Source: Corythucha ciliata (lineage: Eukaryota > Arthropoda > Insecta > Hemiptera > Tingidae). From it: DNA of 64,000 nucleotides. Location: the NCBI GenBank assembly GCA_038030265.1, contig CM075937.1, forward strand, positions 9,300,001-9,364,000, given 5' to 3'. A program made the translations under genes and the position numbers. The notes below the pieces were generated by a model. It saw only the letters and a program-made list of their open reading frames with translations, did no database searches and was not told the DNA's origin. How positions within the stretch are numbered: the first letter of the stretch is position 1; every line of letters begins with the position of its first letter. Below are positions 49,994 through 60,454 of the stretch, piece by piece.

Positions 49994-50158
49994 TTGCAAT
50001 TTTTGCTTAAATTAAAAATTAAGGCCCCAATTGCAGAAATCGGTGACCGTGAAAACTTGATCATCAAACGTCACAATCTGAGCGACCCGATAAAAACCAT
50101 TATTTCCATTGATGTGTACTACGAAACTCTGGAAGCGATCCACAAGGCTCATATAACT
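49994..50158 (+). pseudogene. Integrase-like protein, fragment 1
   Basis: The frame LIIKRHNLSDPIKTII, DVYYETLEAIHKAHIT is the region just before the zinc-binding GHGGRDK motif in integrase-containing proteins of the KRBA2/SCAND3-like kind. It is cut at 50158 by the LINE, and the expected next residues GHSGRDK occur at 54108 right after the LINE tail. Confidence 0.65.
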
Positions 50159-50161
50159 AAG

Positions 50162-51179
50162 ATGGCTGACGGTGGTGACTACTCTTGTGTGGGGTGCAAA
50201 AAGAAAACTGTTTTATCGGACTTACTTGTGCAATGCCACGGGTCGTGCGGTGGATATTTCCATTCCGAATGCTCAGGTTTAAAAAGGACTGAGAGCAAAA
50301 TGGTAAGCGAAAATCATGGTATTATTTTCTGGCTGTGCTCCGGTTGTCGACACTCTGGCCTATCTGTTTCACCATCAGCTCCGGCTATAATGCACACGTC
50401 TTCCGACGAAATTGACAAGTCGCCTCGCGACACCTTTTTCTCAGACCCCCTTAATTCACTAAGGCAAGAATTCGACAATTTTCGAGAAGAAATATTTGAT
50501 AAGCTTAATCTAATAACGAGTTCACTACTGAACAACGATACTTCAAAGGTCAAAAATACAACAGCCGAGAATTCCTCAGAGGTAAAAACCGTTGAGTTTG
50601 ACATTCCTACGCTTCTTAGCGAGTTTAGTGTTACTCACTCGCCGACCTTACCTAATAATTCAAATAAAGCTAGTTATGCGTCTTGTATGAATAATGAGGA
50701 TCAGCGTCCTGCTAAGAAATCCAGCAAGTCGAATAAAGCGAATCACACGACAAGTATGAAAAATAATGTGCACCAGCGCATCACTTCGAACTCCGTTGCG
50801 GCGTGTTCCTCTCCATTCCGCTGTTTCCGCTTCTGCTGTTTCCATTCCGACAGATCAGTCCCACAGGCCCACTACCCGCCGCCGTGAAGTTTTAATTGGC
50901 ACCAAGGCTTGCGTGGACAATCAATTGGTTGTTCAAAGGAAAAAAGGTTTATTCATCTCACGTCTCAAACCCGATGCCCAGGTAACAGACGTCACGTCTA
51001 TTCTGAGTTCTTTGAATCTCAGGGACGTCGACTGCTATAAACTTACTACAAAGTTCTCGTCCTACTCGTCCTTCAGGGTCCTTGTGCCTGAATCGGATTT
51101 TCCCAGGATCATCAATCCGGAAGTCTGGCCCGCTGGCGTGTTGCTCGCATCTTCCCCTCCTTTCCCCCCCGAAAACTAG
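50162..51179 (+). pseudogene. LINE ORF1: PHD finger plus RRM-like domain
   Basis: Starts MADGGDYSCVGCKKKT. Cys/His spacing C-x2-C, C-x4-C, H-x2-C, C-x2-C (ending FWLCSGC) fits a C4HC3 PHD finger, residues about 9-62. A Ser-rich linker follows. Around 50800 the frame shifts, and RKKGLFISRLKPDAQVTDV to VWPAGV forms the RRM-like domain, ending at TAG 51177. PHD fingers in ORF1 are known from CR1-related LINEs; their role is unclear. Confidence 0.75.
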
Positions 51180-51239
51180 TGCTGGTCGGGCTGAATCCAG
51201 CTGACTGGGAGGTACTGGAGGCTCTCCTTTCACAATAGT

Positions 51240-54027
51240 TCACTCAAATATGCAGGGCATCAGTAATAAAATTGATGAAATAAATATTTTCCTCCAAGAT
51301 CGTGAAGATGTCTCTGTTATTGCAGCAACCGAGCACTGGCTTCCAAGTACTGGAATCGATGTTTTTTCTCCTTCTGATTTTAAGTGCGTCTCCTTTTTCT
51401 CAAGAAATTCCATGATCCACAGGGGCTCAGCAATTTTCGTTAAGTCTTCGCTGACTGCGCGCGAGATTACGCCGCTGACCCAGTTTTCAGTTGAAGGAGT
51501 ACTCGAGGTCTCTGCCGTGCGGTTGGCCGCACCTGACTTAGTAATATGCTGCATTTACCGGCCTCCTAGCTCACAATTTCACTTTTTTCTCGAGCTCTTC
51601 GACGCCTTTCTGACCAAGGTTTTTTCGTATTCCGCTCCTCTTGTGTTGGCGGGCGATTTCAATATTGACTTCAATGAGGATTCTAGTAACTGCTTGGCCT
51701 TCAGAGACGTTATCGCGCCTCGTTTGGTTTGTCATTGACTATCACCGGGCCCACAAGAACTCACTATACCGGTAAAGGCTCCTGCCTCGATAATTTCATA
51801 ACGAACTTCTCGTCTTCTTCGTTTTTCTCTGGCCACAGTTCACTCCACCTTTCGGACCACCGTGCTCAGGAATTTTCGATTCAGCTCCACAATTGCCTCG
51901 ACTCTCCTGGATCCAGAATTTCGCGTCTCATTTCTCCGGAGAGTCTTCTTGCTCTGAGGCACTTTCTCTCCGCATATAACGGGCTCTGGTTCTCCACTTA
52001 TTCCGAAGAATGTCCTAAATTGAGGGCTGATGCATTTATTCACACATTCCTTTCGGCCGTGGACCTTGCGGTGCCGCTTCAGAGTGTCAAAATTCCTGGC
52101 TCCCAGAGGAGGCGGAACCCCTGGTTTACCGAAGAACTTCGGCTGAAGAAACGCCTCTGTGAGGATCTTTCCGCTCTCCGAAATTCTTTTTCAATATACG
52201 CCCCGTCAGTTATTGCGCCTCTCCTTCGTTCCGCTCGCAAGGACTTCCGAACAAGCGTACTTGAAGCGAAAAAGGCATATAACGATTCCTTGATAATAAA
52301 TAATACCAGCAATTTCAATAAAACAGTATAGAACATGGTCAAGGGCAAACTGCCGTTGGGTGCTCGGGGCTCGTATGGACCTGTCAGTGGTCTTGATGCC
52401 GATGGATTTAACAATTTCTTCATTAATGCGGCCGCCACTGGTGTCGACTCGCTGCCCGATTCTCCTTCTAGCTTCCGCGATTTCTTGGGCCCGGATTTCA
52501 GCTCCTCCTTCTCCCTTAAGAGTGTCTCGGTTGAGGATGTTTTTTAGCGCTATCGCCAATTTGAAGAACTCTACATCGTACGATTACTACTGGTTAAACG
52601 TCGATATTGTAAAGTCCTCAGCTGACCTCATTGCAGAACCACTTTCTTCTGTCATCAACAGCTTTTTTGAGACTGGCTTTTTCCCTGAGTGGCTGAAGAT
52701 ATCTGTTGTGACTCCCGTACCGAAAAAGGGCAACCAAGTTTACAGTGACTTTCGGCCAATCTCTATCATCCCAGTTTTCACACGCGTAGTCGAGCGTCTC
52801 GTCCTTAATCAGTTACTGGACTTCCTTGAACAGAATAAGATTCTCGCCGAAAATCAGCATGGTTTTAGGAGAGGCCGTTCTACTTCCATCGCCGCTATTC
52901 GTTTATTGCAATCGGTAATGTCCGGGCTTGAATTTGGCTCAAAGGTGCGTCTCAGACTTTTCGACCTCTCTCGGGCTTTTGACTCCATTGACGTCGGGAT
53001 CCTATCTGAGAAACTTCGTTATTACGGTTTCGATGAGCGTTCCGTCAGTTTTCTACATTCATACCTCGTCGGCTGGCTACAGTGCATGGCGTACGAGGGA
53101 GTCAGATCGGATCCTACTCCGGCTCTTGACCTTGGAGTTAGGCAGGGCTCTATCCTCGGTCCCCTCCTATTTCTTCTTTATGTTAACGATTTATGCTTAG
53201 CGTCCTCGTCCCTTCCCTCGTCCGAGATCTTTCTCTACGCCGATGATACGACGGTACTCTGCACGGGTGATTCTGAGGCCGAGCTTTTTAATGAGCTGGA
53301 AGCGGCAACTTCGCTAATAGAATCATGGTGTTTGGCCAATCGTCTCGTTCTTAACGACAATAAAACTCAAGACTTAGTTTATGATCTCAAAGGGCCCCAT
53401 AAGTTTGTCAAGTTCCTTGGTCTCTTCATCGATTCCCGTATGTCCTGGGACAGTCACATCGAACACCTTTCGCCCCACCTATCAAGGGCCACCTTCGTGC
53501 TTCGCCGCTTGAAAAAGGTCGTGTCAGTTGAGACGCTGCGACTGGTTTTCTTCGGGGTCTTCTAGTCCCGTATGACGTACGGTATTCTTGCCTGGGGGAA
53601 TTCTTCGGGAGCAGTGAAAATCTTCCGCTTCCAAAAGGCCGCTATTCGTGTGCTTTGCGGACTGCATCCATGCCAGTCGTGCCGTGGGTCGTTCAGGAAG
53701 CTGAGTGTGTTGACCTTCCATGGTGCTTACATACTCAGCATTTTGCTCTTTGTGCGGTCACACTTGACCGAGTTTCCTCTCAACTCTGCCTCTCACAATT
53801 ACTCGACGCGACGTGCTGACGACCTTTCTGCACCATTTGTGCGCCTAGCTGCTTCTGCCAGGTTGAACCCGAGCTCCGTGGGCGTGAGTCTTTATAATGC
53901 CCTCCCTTCCCACCTCAAGGACCGCAGCATCTCACTGGCTAAATTCAAGACTCAGGTTCGCCACCTTATCCTTGATCTTGAGCCTTACTCGATCGCAGAG
54001 TTTGACCTTGCTCTACGCTCCAAATGA
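51240..54027 (+). pseudogene. LINE ORF2: endonuclease and RT, several shifts
   Basis: Endonuclease: HSNMQGISNKIDEINIFL, IAATEHWL, LVLAGDFNIDF (51250-51738), then GSCLDNFITNF and LHLSDHRAQEF (51729-52331). RT: TPVPKKGNQVYSDFRPIS, LRLFDLSRAFDSI, LGVRQGSILGPLLFLLYVND and FLYADDTTVL (52360-53565). After TAG at 53563 the frame continues 53572-54027 to ILDLEPYSIAEFDL. Three or four breaks. Confidence 0.78.
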
Positions 54028-54107
54028 GTTGTTACTCTATTATATTTTGACAATGCCTTATAAATTCATTTATGCTGGCAATAAATTATTATTATTATTA
54101 TTATTAT

Positions 54108-54518
54108 GGCCACAGTGGCCGGGATAAGGTGATATACGTGCTAAAAAACAAGTACGTAATTCCGAAACCGATCGTCGAGATTTTCCTCTCCCTCTGTCGT
54201 GTCTGCCTGAAGTTCTCAACCTCGTAAAAAGCTCGTGTCCAAACCGACAATTTCTTCATCAGATTTCAATGTAAGGGGACAGGTCGACCTTATTGATTTT
54301 CAGTCTTCGGCAGACGGAGGCTTCAAGTGGTTGATGAACTATCAGGATCACGCTACAAAATTCCTCCATTTGAGACCATTCTATTCTAAAAGAGCATCAG
54401 AAGTTGCCACTGAGCTCTTAAAAATCTTCCTGGAATTGGGAGCTCCAAAAATTTTGCAGAGTTACAATGGGCGTGAGTTTGTGGCAGGTGTTATAGAAGA
54501 ACGGATTTCACTTTGTTC
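54108..54518 (+). pseudogene. Integrase-like protein, fragment 2 (catalytic core)
   Basis: GHSGRDKVIYVLKNKY, a C-x2-C pair (LCRVCLKF), a one-base shift near 54225, then GQVDLIDFQSSADGGFKWL with the first catalytic Asp, YQDHATKFLHLRPFYSKRA, and LGAPKILQSYNGREFV. The usual second Asp (SDNGREF) is Tyr here, so it is inactive. The piece is cut at 54518 by a TA-flanked DNA element. The family is the rve integrase of KRBA2/SCAND3-like proteins, found in Gypsy- or Ginger-derived genes. Confidence 0.75.
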
Positions 54519-54520
54519 TA

Positions 54521-56640
54521 GGGTTGCCAAATAGCCGACGCTCTTCGCCCGGAGATATATGCATGTAATGTAATATGTACATACGTATACGGTTTGGGAT
54601 AGGGGGGGGGGTACTTATGTAAATATCGGCTCCCGCGCCCAAACTGCACTATTTGATCACAAGGGCCAACCTGGATTATTTGGACCAAAGGGCTAATCTG
54701 GAAGTGGTTAATAGGTCCAAAAACGGTGAGGCCAATCTGAAAGTTCTCGAGCATGTTTTTTGGGCCAATCTGCAGCAATCTTCACCACATGGCATTCTAA
54801 TAATGCTCTCGTCAATTTGAAGGACAAAAAATTACATCGCTCATTCATTTTATACTCATTATAAATTGCTGCAGAGTGATGGAGCCTTTTTGGTTAGTGC
54901 TTCTCGTGGTTAGAGTCTTGTGGATCGAGCTTTTTGAGCTCAGATCTATGTGTGATTTGAGTGTTTTGCGGTTGGAGCTTCTGTGGTGACTGTTGAGTTC
55001 ATTTTGAGGTTAGAACGTCTTGTTATCTGAGCGTTTTTGTGATTAAGACCATTTGCGGTTTTAAAATTGAGGAAAAGCGCTAATTCGCGACTAAAGTATG
55101 AGAATAACCGATCATTCAAAGCTCTAATTGAGAAAAGGCCATTTCCAAATTTCTGAAGGCAACTTCGTGGATAAATTTGAGAAAAAGCATTAATTAGGGG
55201 CTAAAATTAAGAAAAAGAGTTAATCCGCGGATAAATGCAGAAAAACGCTAATTCTTCACTGAATATAAATACTGAATACTCAATATAAAAATGATAAAAA
55301 GTGCAAATTCACTGCTAAAATAGGTAAAAAGTGCTAATTCGCTGCTAAAAAAATTAAAAGCGCTAATTCACTGCTAAAATTGGGGAAAAACCCGAATTCA
55401 CTGCTAAAATAGAAGGAATGCTCTATTTCGCTGCTATAAAATTGAGGGATATGAATACATCACTAATAAATCACTGGTAAAATTATGAAACAGCGCTAAT
55501 TCGCTGCTAAAACGAAGATAAACCGCTTATTAACGGCTAAAATTGAGAAAAAAAAATTCAAGATTTCTGGGGCTCTTTCGTAGCTCAAATTTCAAAAAAG
55601 CTACTGACCCGCGGCTAAATTTGAGGAAATCAATAATTTGGAACATGGAGATAAAGCGCTGATTCACTGCTACAACGGAGGAAAAACGCTAAATCATGGA
55701 TAAATGCGAAAAACTTAAAAATTCGCTGATGAATTCACGAACAAGTGTTAGTTTGTAGCTCTAAATTAAGAAGACAACGCTAATTCACTGCTGAAATTGA
55801 GGCAATAAAACACCAGTAAAAGGAAGACATCGCTAAATCACTGCGAAAATTGATAAATAGCGCTGATTCGAGGCTGAAATGAAAACAAAGATCCAAATTC
55901 GTAACTAAATCGAATTCGTCATTACCAACATTTAGAAAAATCGCTCGATTCGATTGAGAAAAAGCTAACAGAAAAAACGCCAATGCGCGATTTCTGGAGC
56001 GAACTTCATTACCAAGATTGAGAAAACCCCATAATTTAACGCTTGAAGGTGTAGTTTCATCAGTTATCAATTATACATTTCGCAAACCATCTGAGTGGTG
56101 AGTGGTTATTTAACAGTTTTCGGCACATTTGGGTTATTGGATAGCAAAATTAACAAAAACAAAAAACAAAATAACAAATTTCAACCAAATATGTTATAAA
56201 ATCAATAATTGTATATCCAATGTTCGGGCTAATTTCCTGTTTGAATTGCAGTGAGGATCAAATTTCAGGGATGGTTTCGTCAACTTTTTAAACGGAAAAT
56301 CAGACTGTTGGGTTATAATTACGTTTGCATTTGCTGCAATCAACAGAGTCTGGTGGTCATGCAGAAGGGCTGGGAGGGGCCCTCATTTGATCAGAACTAT
56401 TTAGTTGGAAACATTTTTGTGATTGAAGGAGCGATTTTTGTCATCGGGGCTTTTTTGTAGTTTGAACCTTACACGGTCAAAACTGGCCCTTGCATAGCGG
56501 CATCTATAATGCTCACGTAAAATGATTCTAGGATTTTTTTTTAGGCAGACATTTTTTGTTACTGCCCGAACTAGGGCACACAATTTCCGAGTCCCGGAAG
56601 GCACGGAGACTCCGGGCGAAAACCGGAGAACTGGCAACCC
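54521..56640. mobile_element. TA-flanked DNA element packed with three repeat families
   Basis: GGGTTGCCA at the left and TGGCAACCC at the right are inverted repeats that extend imperfectly (TTCGCCCGGAG in both). TA borders both sides (54519-54520, 56641-56642). The insertion splits the integrase core. Interior, in order: ~34-bp units with GGGCCAATCTGGA (54640-54790), ~25-bp units with GTTAGAGCTTTTGTG (54890-55040), and ~30-bp family units (55060-56040). No transposase. Confidence 0.75.
55060..56040 (+). repeat. ~30-bp repeat block, forward
   Basis: Around 32 forward units of the ~30-bp family inside the TA-flanked element. Many copies read AATTCACTGCTAAAAT, a local subtype shared by neighbours, so some local homogenisation occurred here. 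Confidence 0.7.
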
Positions 56641-56642
56641 TA

Positions 56643-56995
56643 CTTTGGCCTGACTCAAAGTTTTCACGGTCGTCCTCGTCATCCCTAGCCTCAAGGAAGC
56701 GTCGAGAGAAGCAATCAAGACGTTGAAAACATGCTATACGTGGGTGGATGCTCGACAATAATTCAACGCGATGGAGCAACGGCTGCTACTTTGTTTAGTG
56801 GCAAAAAAGTATTCGTTTCACCGGACAATTGTAAGATCCTTTTACCGGGCAATGTTTGGGATTGATCCGAAAGTCGGACTTGGGAACTGCGGGATTCCTC
56901 CATCGGTACTAACAGGAATACAGACTGATGAGGACTTGGAAAGACTTGGGGCCCTAAAAAAAATCAGGAAGACACCAATCATCTCGCAGAAGTAA
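56643..56995 (+). pseudogene. Integrase-like protein, fragment 3 (C-terminus)
   Basis: Over several frames: LWPDSK, HGRPRHP, PQGSVERSNQDVENML (with the catalytic Glu position in SVER), then TWVDA, and in the frame 56771-56995 YRAMFGIDPKVGLGNCGIPP and QTDEDLERL. This is what follows the core in the same integrase family, so the three fragments are one split gene. Shifts and a stop (HP-stop-PQG) show decay. Confidence 0.7.
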
Positions 56996-57236
56996 TGTCT
57001 GATAGTGCCTTACAATCAACGTGTATTTCTTGTCATCAGGATGACCCATAGGATTTTCCGGTGGACAGTGATGAAGGCCAGGGGTCACTCCTGTACTTAA
57101 ACTGCAAGGCAGAACGGTCAATTTTCAAGGAAAGGGAGTCAGCATTTAAAAGCCCAAAACCAAGTGCAGAGAAAATGCTCCAATCATCCTCTAAGAAAAT
57201 GCCTCTTCTACCAATTGGGAGCTAGTTGACGTCGAT

Positions 57237-58500
57237 TTGGGACTGCGACGCCATTTTCGTCGGCCATTTATTCTCGCCGACGTTCGTTACCCCATCATTG
57301 AAGCTGATTTTCTCGCCCGATTCGGTCTTCACGTCGATATTAAAAATCGTCGCTTTCTGGACAGCGTGACAAAAATGGTTTTCTCGTGGTTCGAAATCAA
57401 CCACTCAAGCGTCACCTTCAGTCAGCATTCTCGATCCGAAGCACAGGTATTTGAAACTCCTATCGAGATATCCTAACTTTTTAAAGGAGAATCCCGAATT
57501 TCATTCGCCTGACGTCAATTTTTTCCACACAATTGCGACCTCTGGAACGACTGTGTACGCGAGAGCTAGACGTTTACCACCTGACAAGCTTCGACAAGCA
57601 AAGCTAGAATTCGAACAAATGGTCGAGGCCGGCATTTGCCGTCCCTTCAAAAGCCCAAGTCCTTGGGCCAGACCTCTTCACATGGTTCCTAAAAAGGATG
57701 GATCATGGACACCCTGCGGGGACTACCGAGCCCTAAATAACCAAACAGCTCTCGACAAATACCCCATACCGCATCTCCATGATTTCAACTCTCAGCTGGA
57801 AGGTAAAAATGTTTTTTCGAAAGTAGATCTTGTCAAAGCCTTTCATCATATTCCTGTCGCACCATGTGATGTTCCTAAGACAGTTGTTATTACTCCCTTC
57901 GGTTTGTTTGAATTTTTAAAACTTCCGTTCGGTTTGAAAAATGCAGCACAATCATTTCAGCGATACATACACCATGTTCTCCATGGCCTTCCTTTTGTCT
58001 ATTCTTACGTCGATGACCTTTTGGTCGCATCTTCGTCCGAAGAAGAACATGTGTCGCATCTCAGGCTGTTGTTTGAACGCCTCAATTCCCATGGAATTGT
58101 CGTCAATCTCGCAAAATGCACTTTCGGTGCCAAAGAAATCTTGTCAACGCCAATGATATTTCTCCCCTTCCAGAAAGAGTCGAAGCTGTAAAAAATTATC
58201 CACTTCCTTCTACCGTCGATCAACTACGTCGATTTCTAGGTCTTTTCAATTTTTACAGGCGCTCGCTTCCACACTCAGCGGCAACTCAACAACCGCTCTT
58301 CGAGCTTTGTGGTACTCCTGGGAAAAAAAGACAAGAGTAAAATTGAGTGGACAGAGGCTGGAAAAATAGCGTTTGAAAAGCTGAAGGAAGAGTTCGCAAA
58401 TGCTACGCTTTTGGTTCATCCTTCGTCGGACCTACCCTTGGTTTTGAACGTCGACGCCTCGGATTTTGCCGTTGGGGCATCTCTTCAGCAACTTTGAAAT
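57237..58500 (+). pseudogene. Gypsy protease end, RT and start of RNase H
   Basis: FILADVRYPIIEADFLARFG and VDIKNRRF are the C-terminal part of retropepsin. RT (57451-58191): GICRPFKSPSPWARPLHMV, KKDGSWTPCGDYRALN, FSKVDLVKAFHHIPV, PFGLKNAAQSFQRYI and the catalytic SYVDDLLVAS are intact. Shifts follow at about 58150 and 58290. RNase H begins LVLNVDASDFAVGASLQQL at 58440. Confidence 0.82.
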
Positions 58501-60130
58501 TCCACGCTCGAACCTTTAGGTTTTTTCTCGAAAAAACACCGACTCAATGGCGGTACAGTACGTACGATCGTGAGTTGTTGGCAGTCTATCTCGCCGTGAA
58601 ATATTTTCGACATTTCATCGAGGGGCGTCAAATAATTATTTTCACGGACCACAAGCCACTCACTTACGCTTTCGAGCAAAGGCCAGATAAAACCTCACCT
58701 CGACAGCTGCGTCATCTCGATTTTATTGGACAGTTGTCTACTGACATTCGTTATGTTCCTGGAAAAGAAAACGTTCCAGCCGTCGTTTGTTCACGCATCG
58801 CAACAATTTCGATGCCTTCGTCCATTTCGCACCGTGAATTGTCCAAGTTTCAAACGACTTGCGACGAACTATTATCTCACTTAATCAATTCTAAAACGTC
58901 CTCCTTTAATTTTCAGGAATTTATATTAGACGATGGCAGCAAATTGATGTGCGAATCGACAACTGGCAAACTTCGCCCTTTCGTGCCTGTGCAACTCCGT
59001 CGTCAAATTTTCGACCAACTCCACAACATTTCTCATCCGGGAATTTCGGGCGATTTTGCTGGCCATCGCTGAAACGCGATGTTGCGATCTGGGCCCGTAC
59101 GTGTATACCTTGTCAAAGGTAAAAAAACTGGCGTCACACAACAAGTCAAGTCGGTAGCTATGCCTCCCCTAGTAGACGGTTTGAGCATATCAACGTTGAC
59201 ATAGTTGGACCCCTACCCCGTCTCAAGGATTTCATTACCTTTTAACTGTAATCGATCGTTTTTCAAGATGGACCGAGGCTATACCCGTCTCTGATATTAC
59301 ATCGGACGTGGTCGCAACAACTCTCGTTGCTCAATGGTTTTCCAGGTATGGACTTCCAAAATATGTGACGACCGACAGAGGCAAACAATTCGAAAAACTC
59401 TCGAAGGTATTCGGTGTTTATCACATTTTAACGACGGCTTACCATCCTGCCGCTAATGGAGCTATAGAAAGGTGGCATCGAACCTTAAAAGGTGCCTTTA
59501 AAGCTCACCTGAATAGCGACTGGGTGTCATCGCTTCCACTTGTTCTTTTAGGGTTGAAGTCACAACTGATCACTAACTTAGATTGTTCACCATCTGAAAT
59601 CGTTTTCGGAGAGCCTATCTCTCTTCCGGCAGATTTTTTCATTTCGTCGGATGATGATGATGATGTGCCTTCGACGATAGAAAAAATGCGATGCAAACTC
59701 CGTGACTTACGTCCCGTTCCATTTTCACATCACTCGTCTAAATCAACTTTTCGTCCACCCTGAACTTTCATAGTGTTCGCATGTTTTTGTTCGGGTAGAT
59801 GCGGTTCGTAAACCTCTACAACCGACGTACAACGGACCGTTTCGCGTCATTTCTCGAGACGACAAAGTTTTCAGACTCGTGACCCCTAGAGGAGAAAAAT
59901 CTATTTCTATTGACCGGGTTAAACCTGCATTTTTTGTTCCCAGAGACGTAAGCATAAAAACGACGATGTTGCGCCTTCAGTCGAAAGCTAATCTTCCGCC
60001 CAAACCTTCACCCGAGCCTAGCACGAAGCAAGAGGTCAGGACTCGAGTGGGTCGCCGTTTTCGTTTTCGGATCCTTGACGCTGTCGCTGGAAGGGGAGTC
60101 TGTGGCGACTCCACTTCAATGAAATAAAAG
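58494..60130 (+). pseudogene. Gypsy RNase H end and integrase
   Basis: YSTYDRELLAVYLAVKYFRH and IIFTDHKPLTYAF finish RNase H (the GRQ region is intact). Integrase: a decayed zinc region about 58990-59120, then VVATTLVAQWFSRYGLPKY, TTDRGKQFE (Asp position), YHPAANGAIERWHRTLK (Glu) at 59308-59763. The tail at 59800-59960 (YNGPFRVISRDDKVFRL and SIDRVKPAF) is the GPY/F-like C-terminal domain. Confidence 0.8.
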
Positions 60131-60454
60131 AAGGAAGGCACAGATGTTTTTGAACTCACTTTTACTTTTTACTTTTCCGACGACTCTTGAAACGTACGCT
60201 CTTAAAAAAAAAGATTTTCTTTTCTGATACTAAATAAAATAGTTACAACAAATATTTTGGTTGTTATATCCAACCTTTTGTAACAGTCTTTCCCATAATC
60301 GGTTAATGGGAAAACCGAAAGTCATGTGCACGTGTCGCTTCGATTCATCCAATGAACCGAGAGTTCGGCTATTACACATTTTGAACCTAAATCGTGTCAA
60401 ACTGAAGTCTAAAATATTCTTGAGCTGAACATCGGTCTGAAAGTCAAAAGCCAC

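Larger units (their letters stand above)
50159..54107 (+). mobile_element. Complete CR1/Daphne-like LINE (copy 2) inside integrase gene
   Basis: The 5' end is set by the host frame break: AAGATGGCTGACGG follows ACT at 50158, and ORF1 starts at ATG 50162. The 3' end is an ATT/TTA triplet run (54087-54107). I see no clear target duplication. Layout: ORF1 with PHD finger and RRM-like domain, then ORF2 with endonuclease and RT. The total is about 3.95 kb. Frameshifts are present, so it is inactive, but it is the reference for decoding copy 1. Confidence 0.78.
57195..60130 (+). mobile_element. Gypsy/Ty3 LTR retrotransposon, pol fragment
   Basis: Contains protease end, RT, RNase H and integrase in Ty3/Gypsy order. 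No gag, no LTRs and no target duplication are visible. At least six frame breaks. Positions 56996-57194 contain a short frame with TCISCHQDD and Ser/Lys-rich text that may belong to either this element or the integrase gene. Confidence 0.8.

Noticed and set aside
57001..57194. Possible zinc-finger remnant (TCISCHQDD) before the Gypsy fragment
   Set aside because: Too short and stop-interrupted to assign to either the integrase gene or a Gypsy gag.
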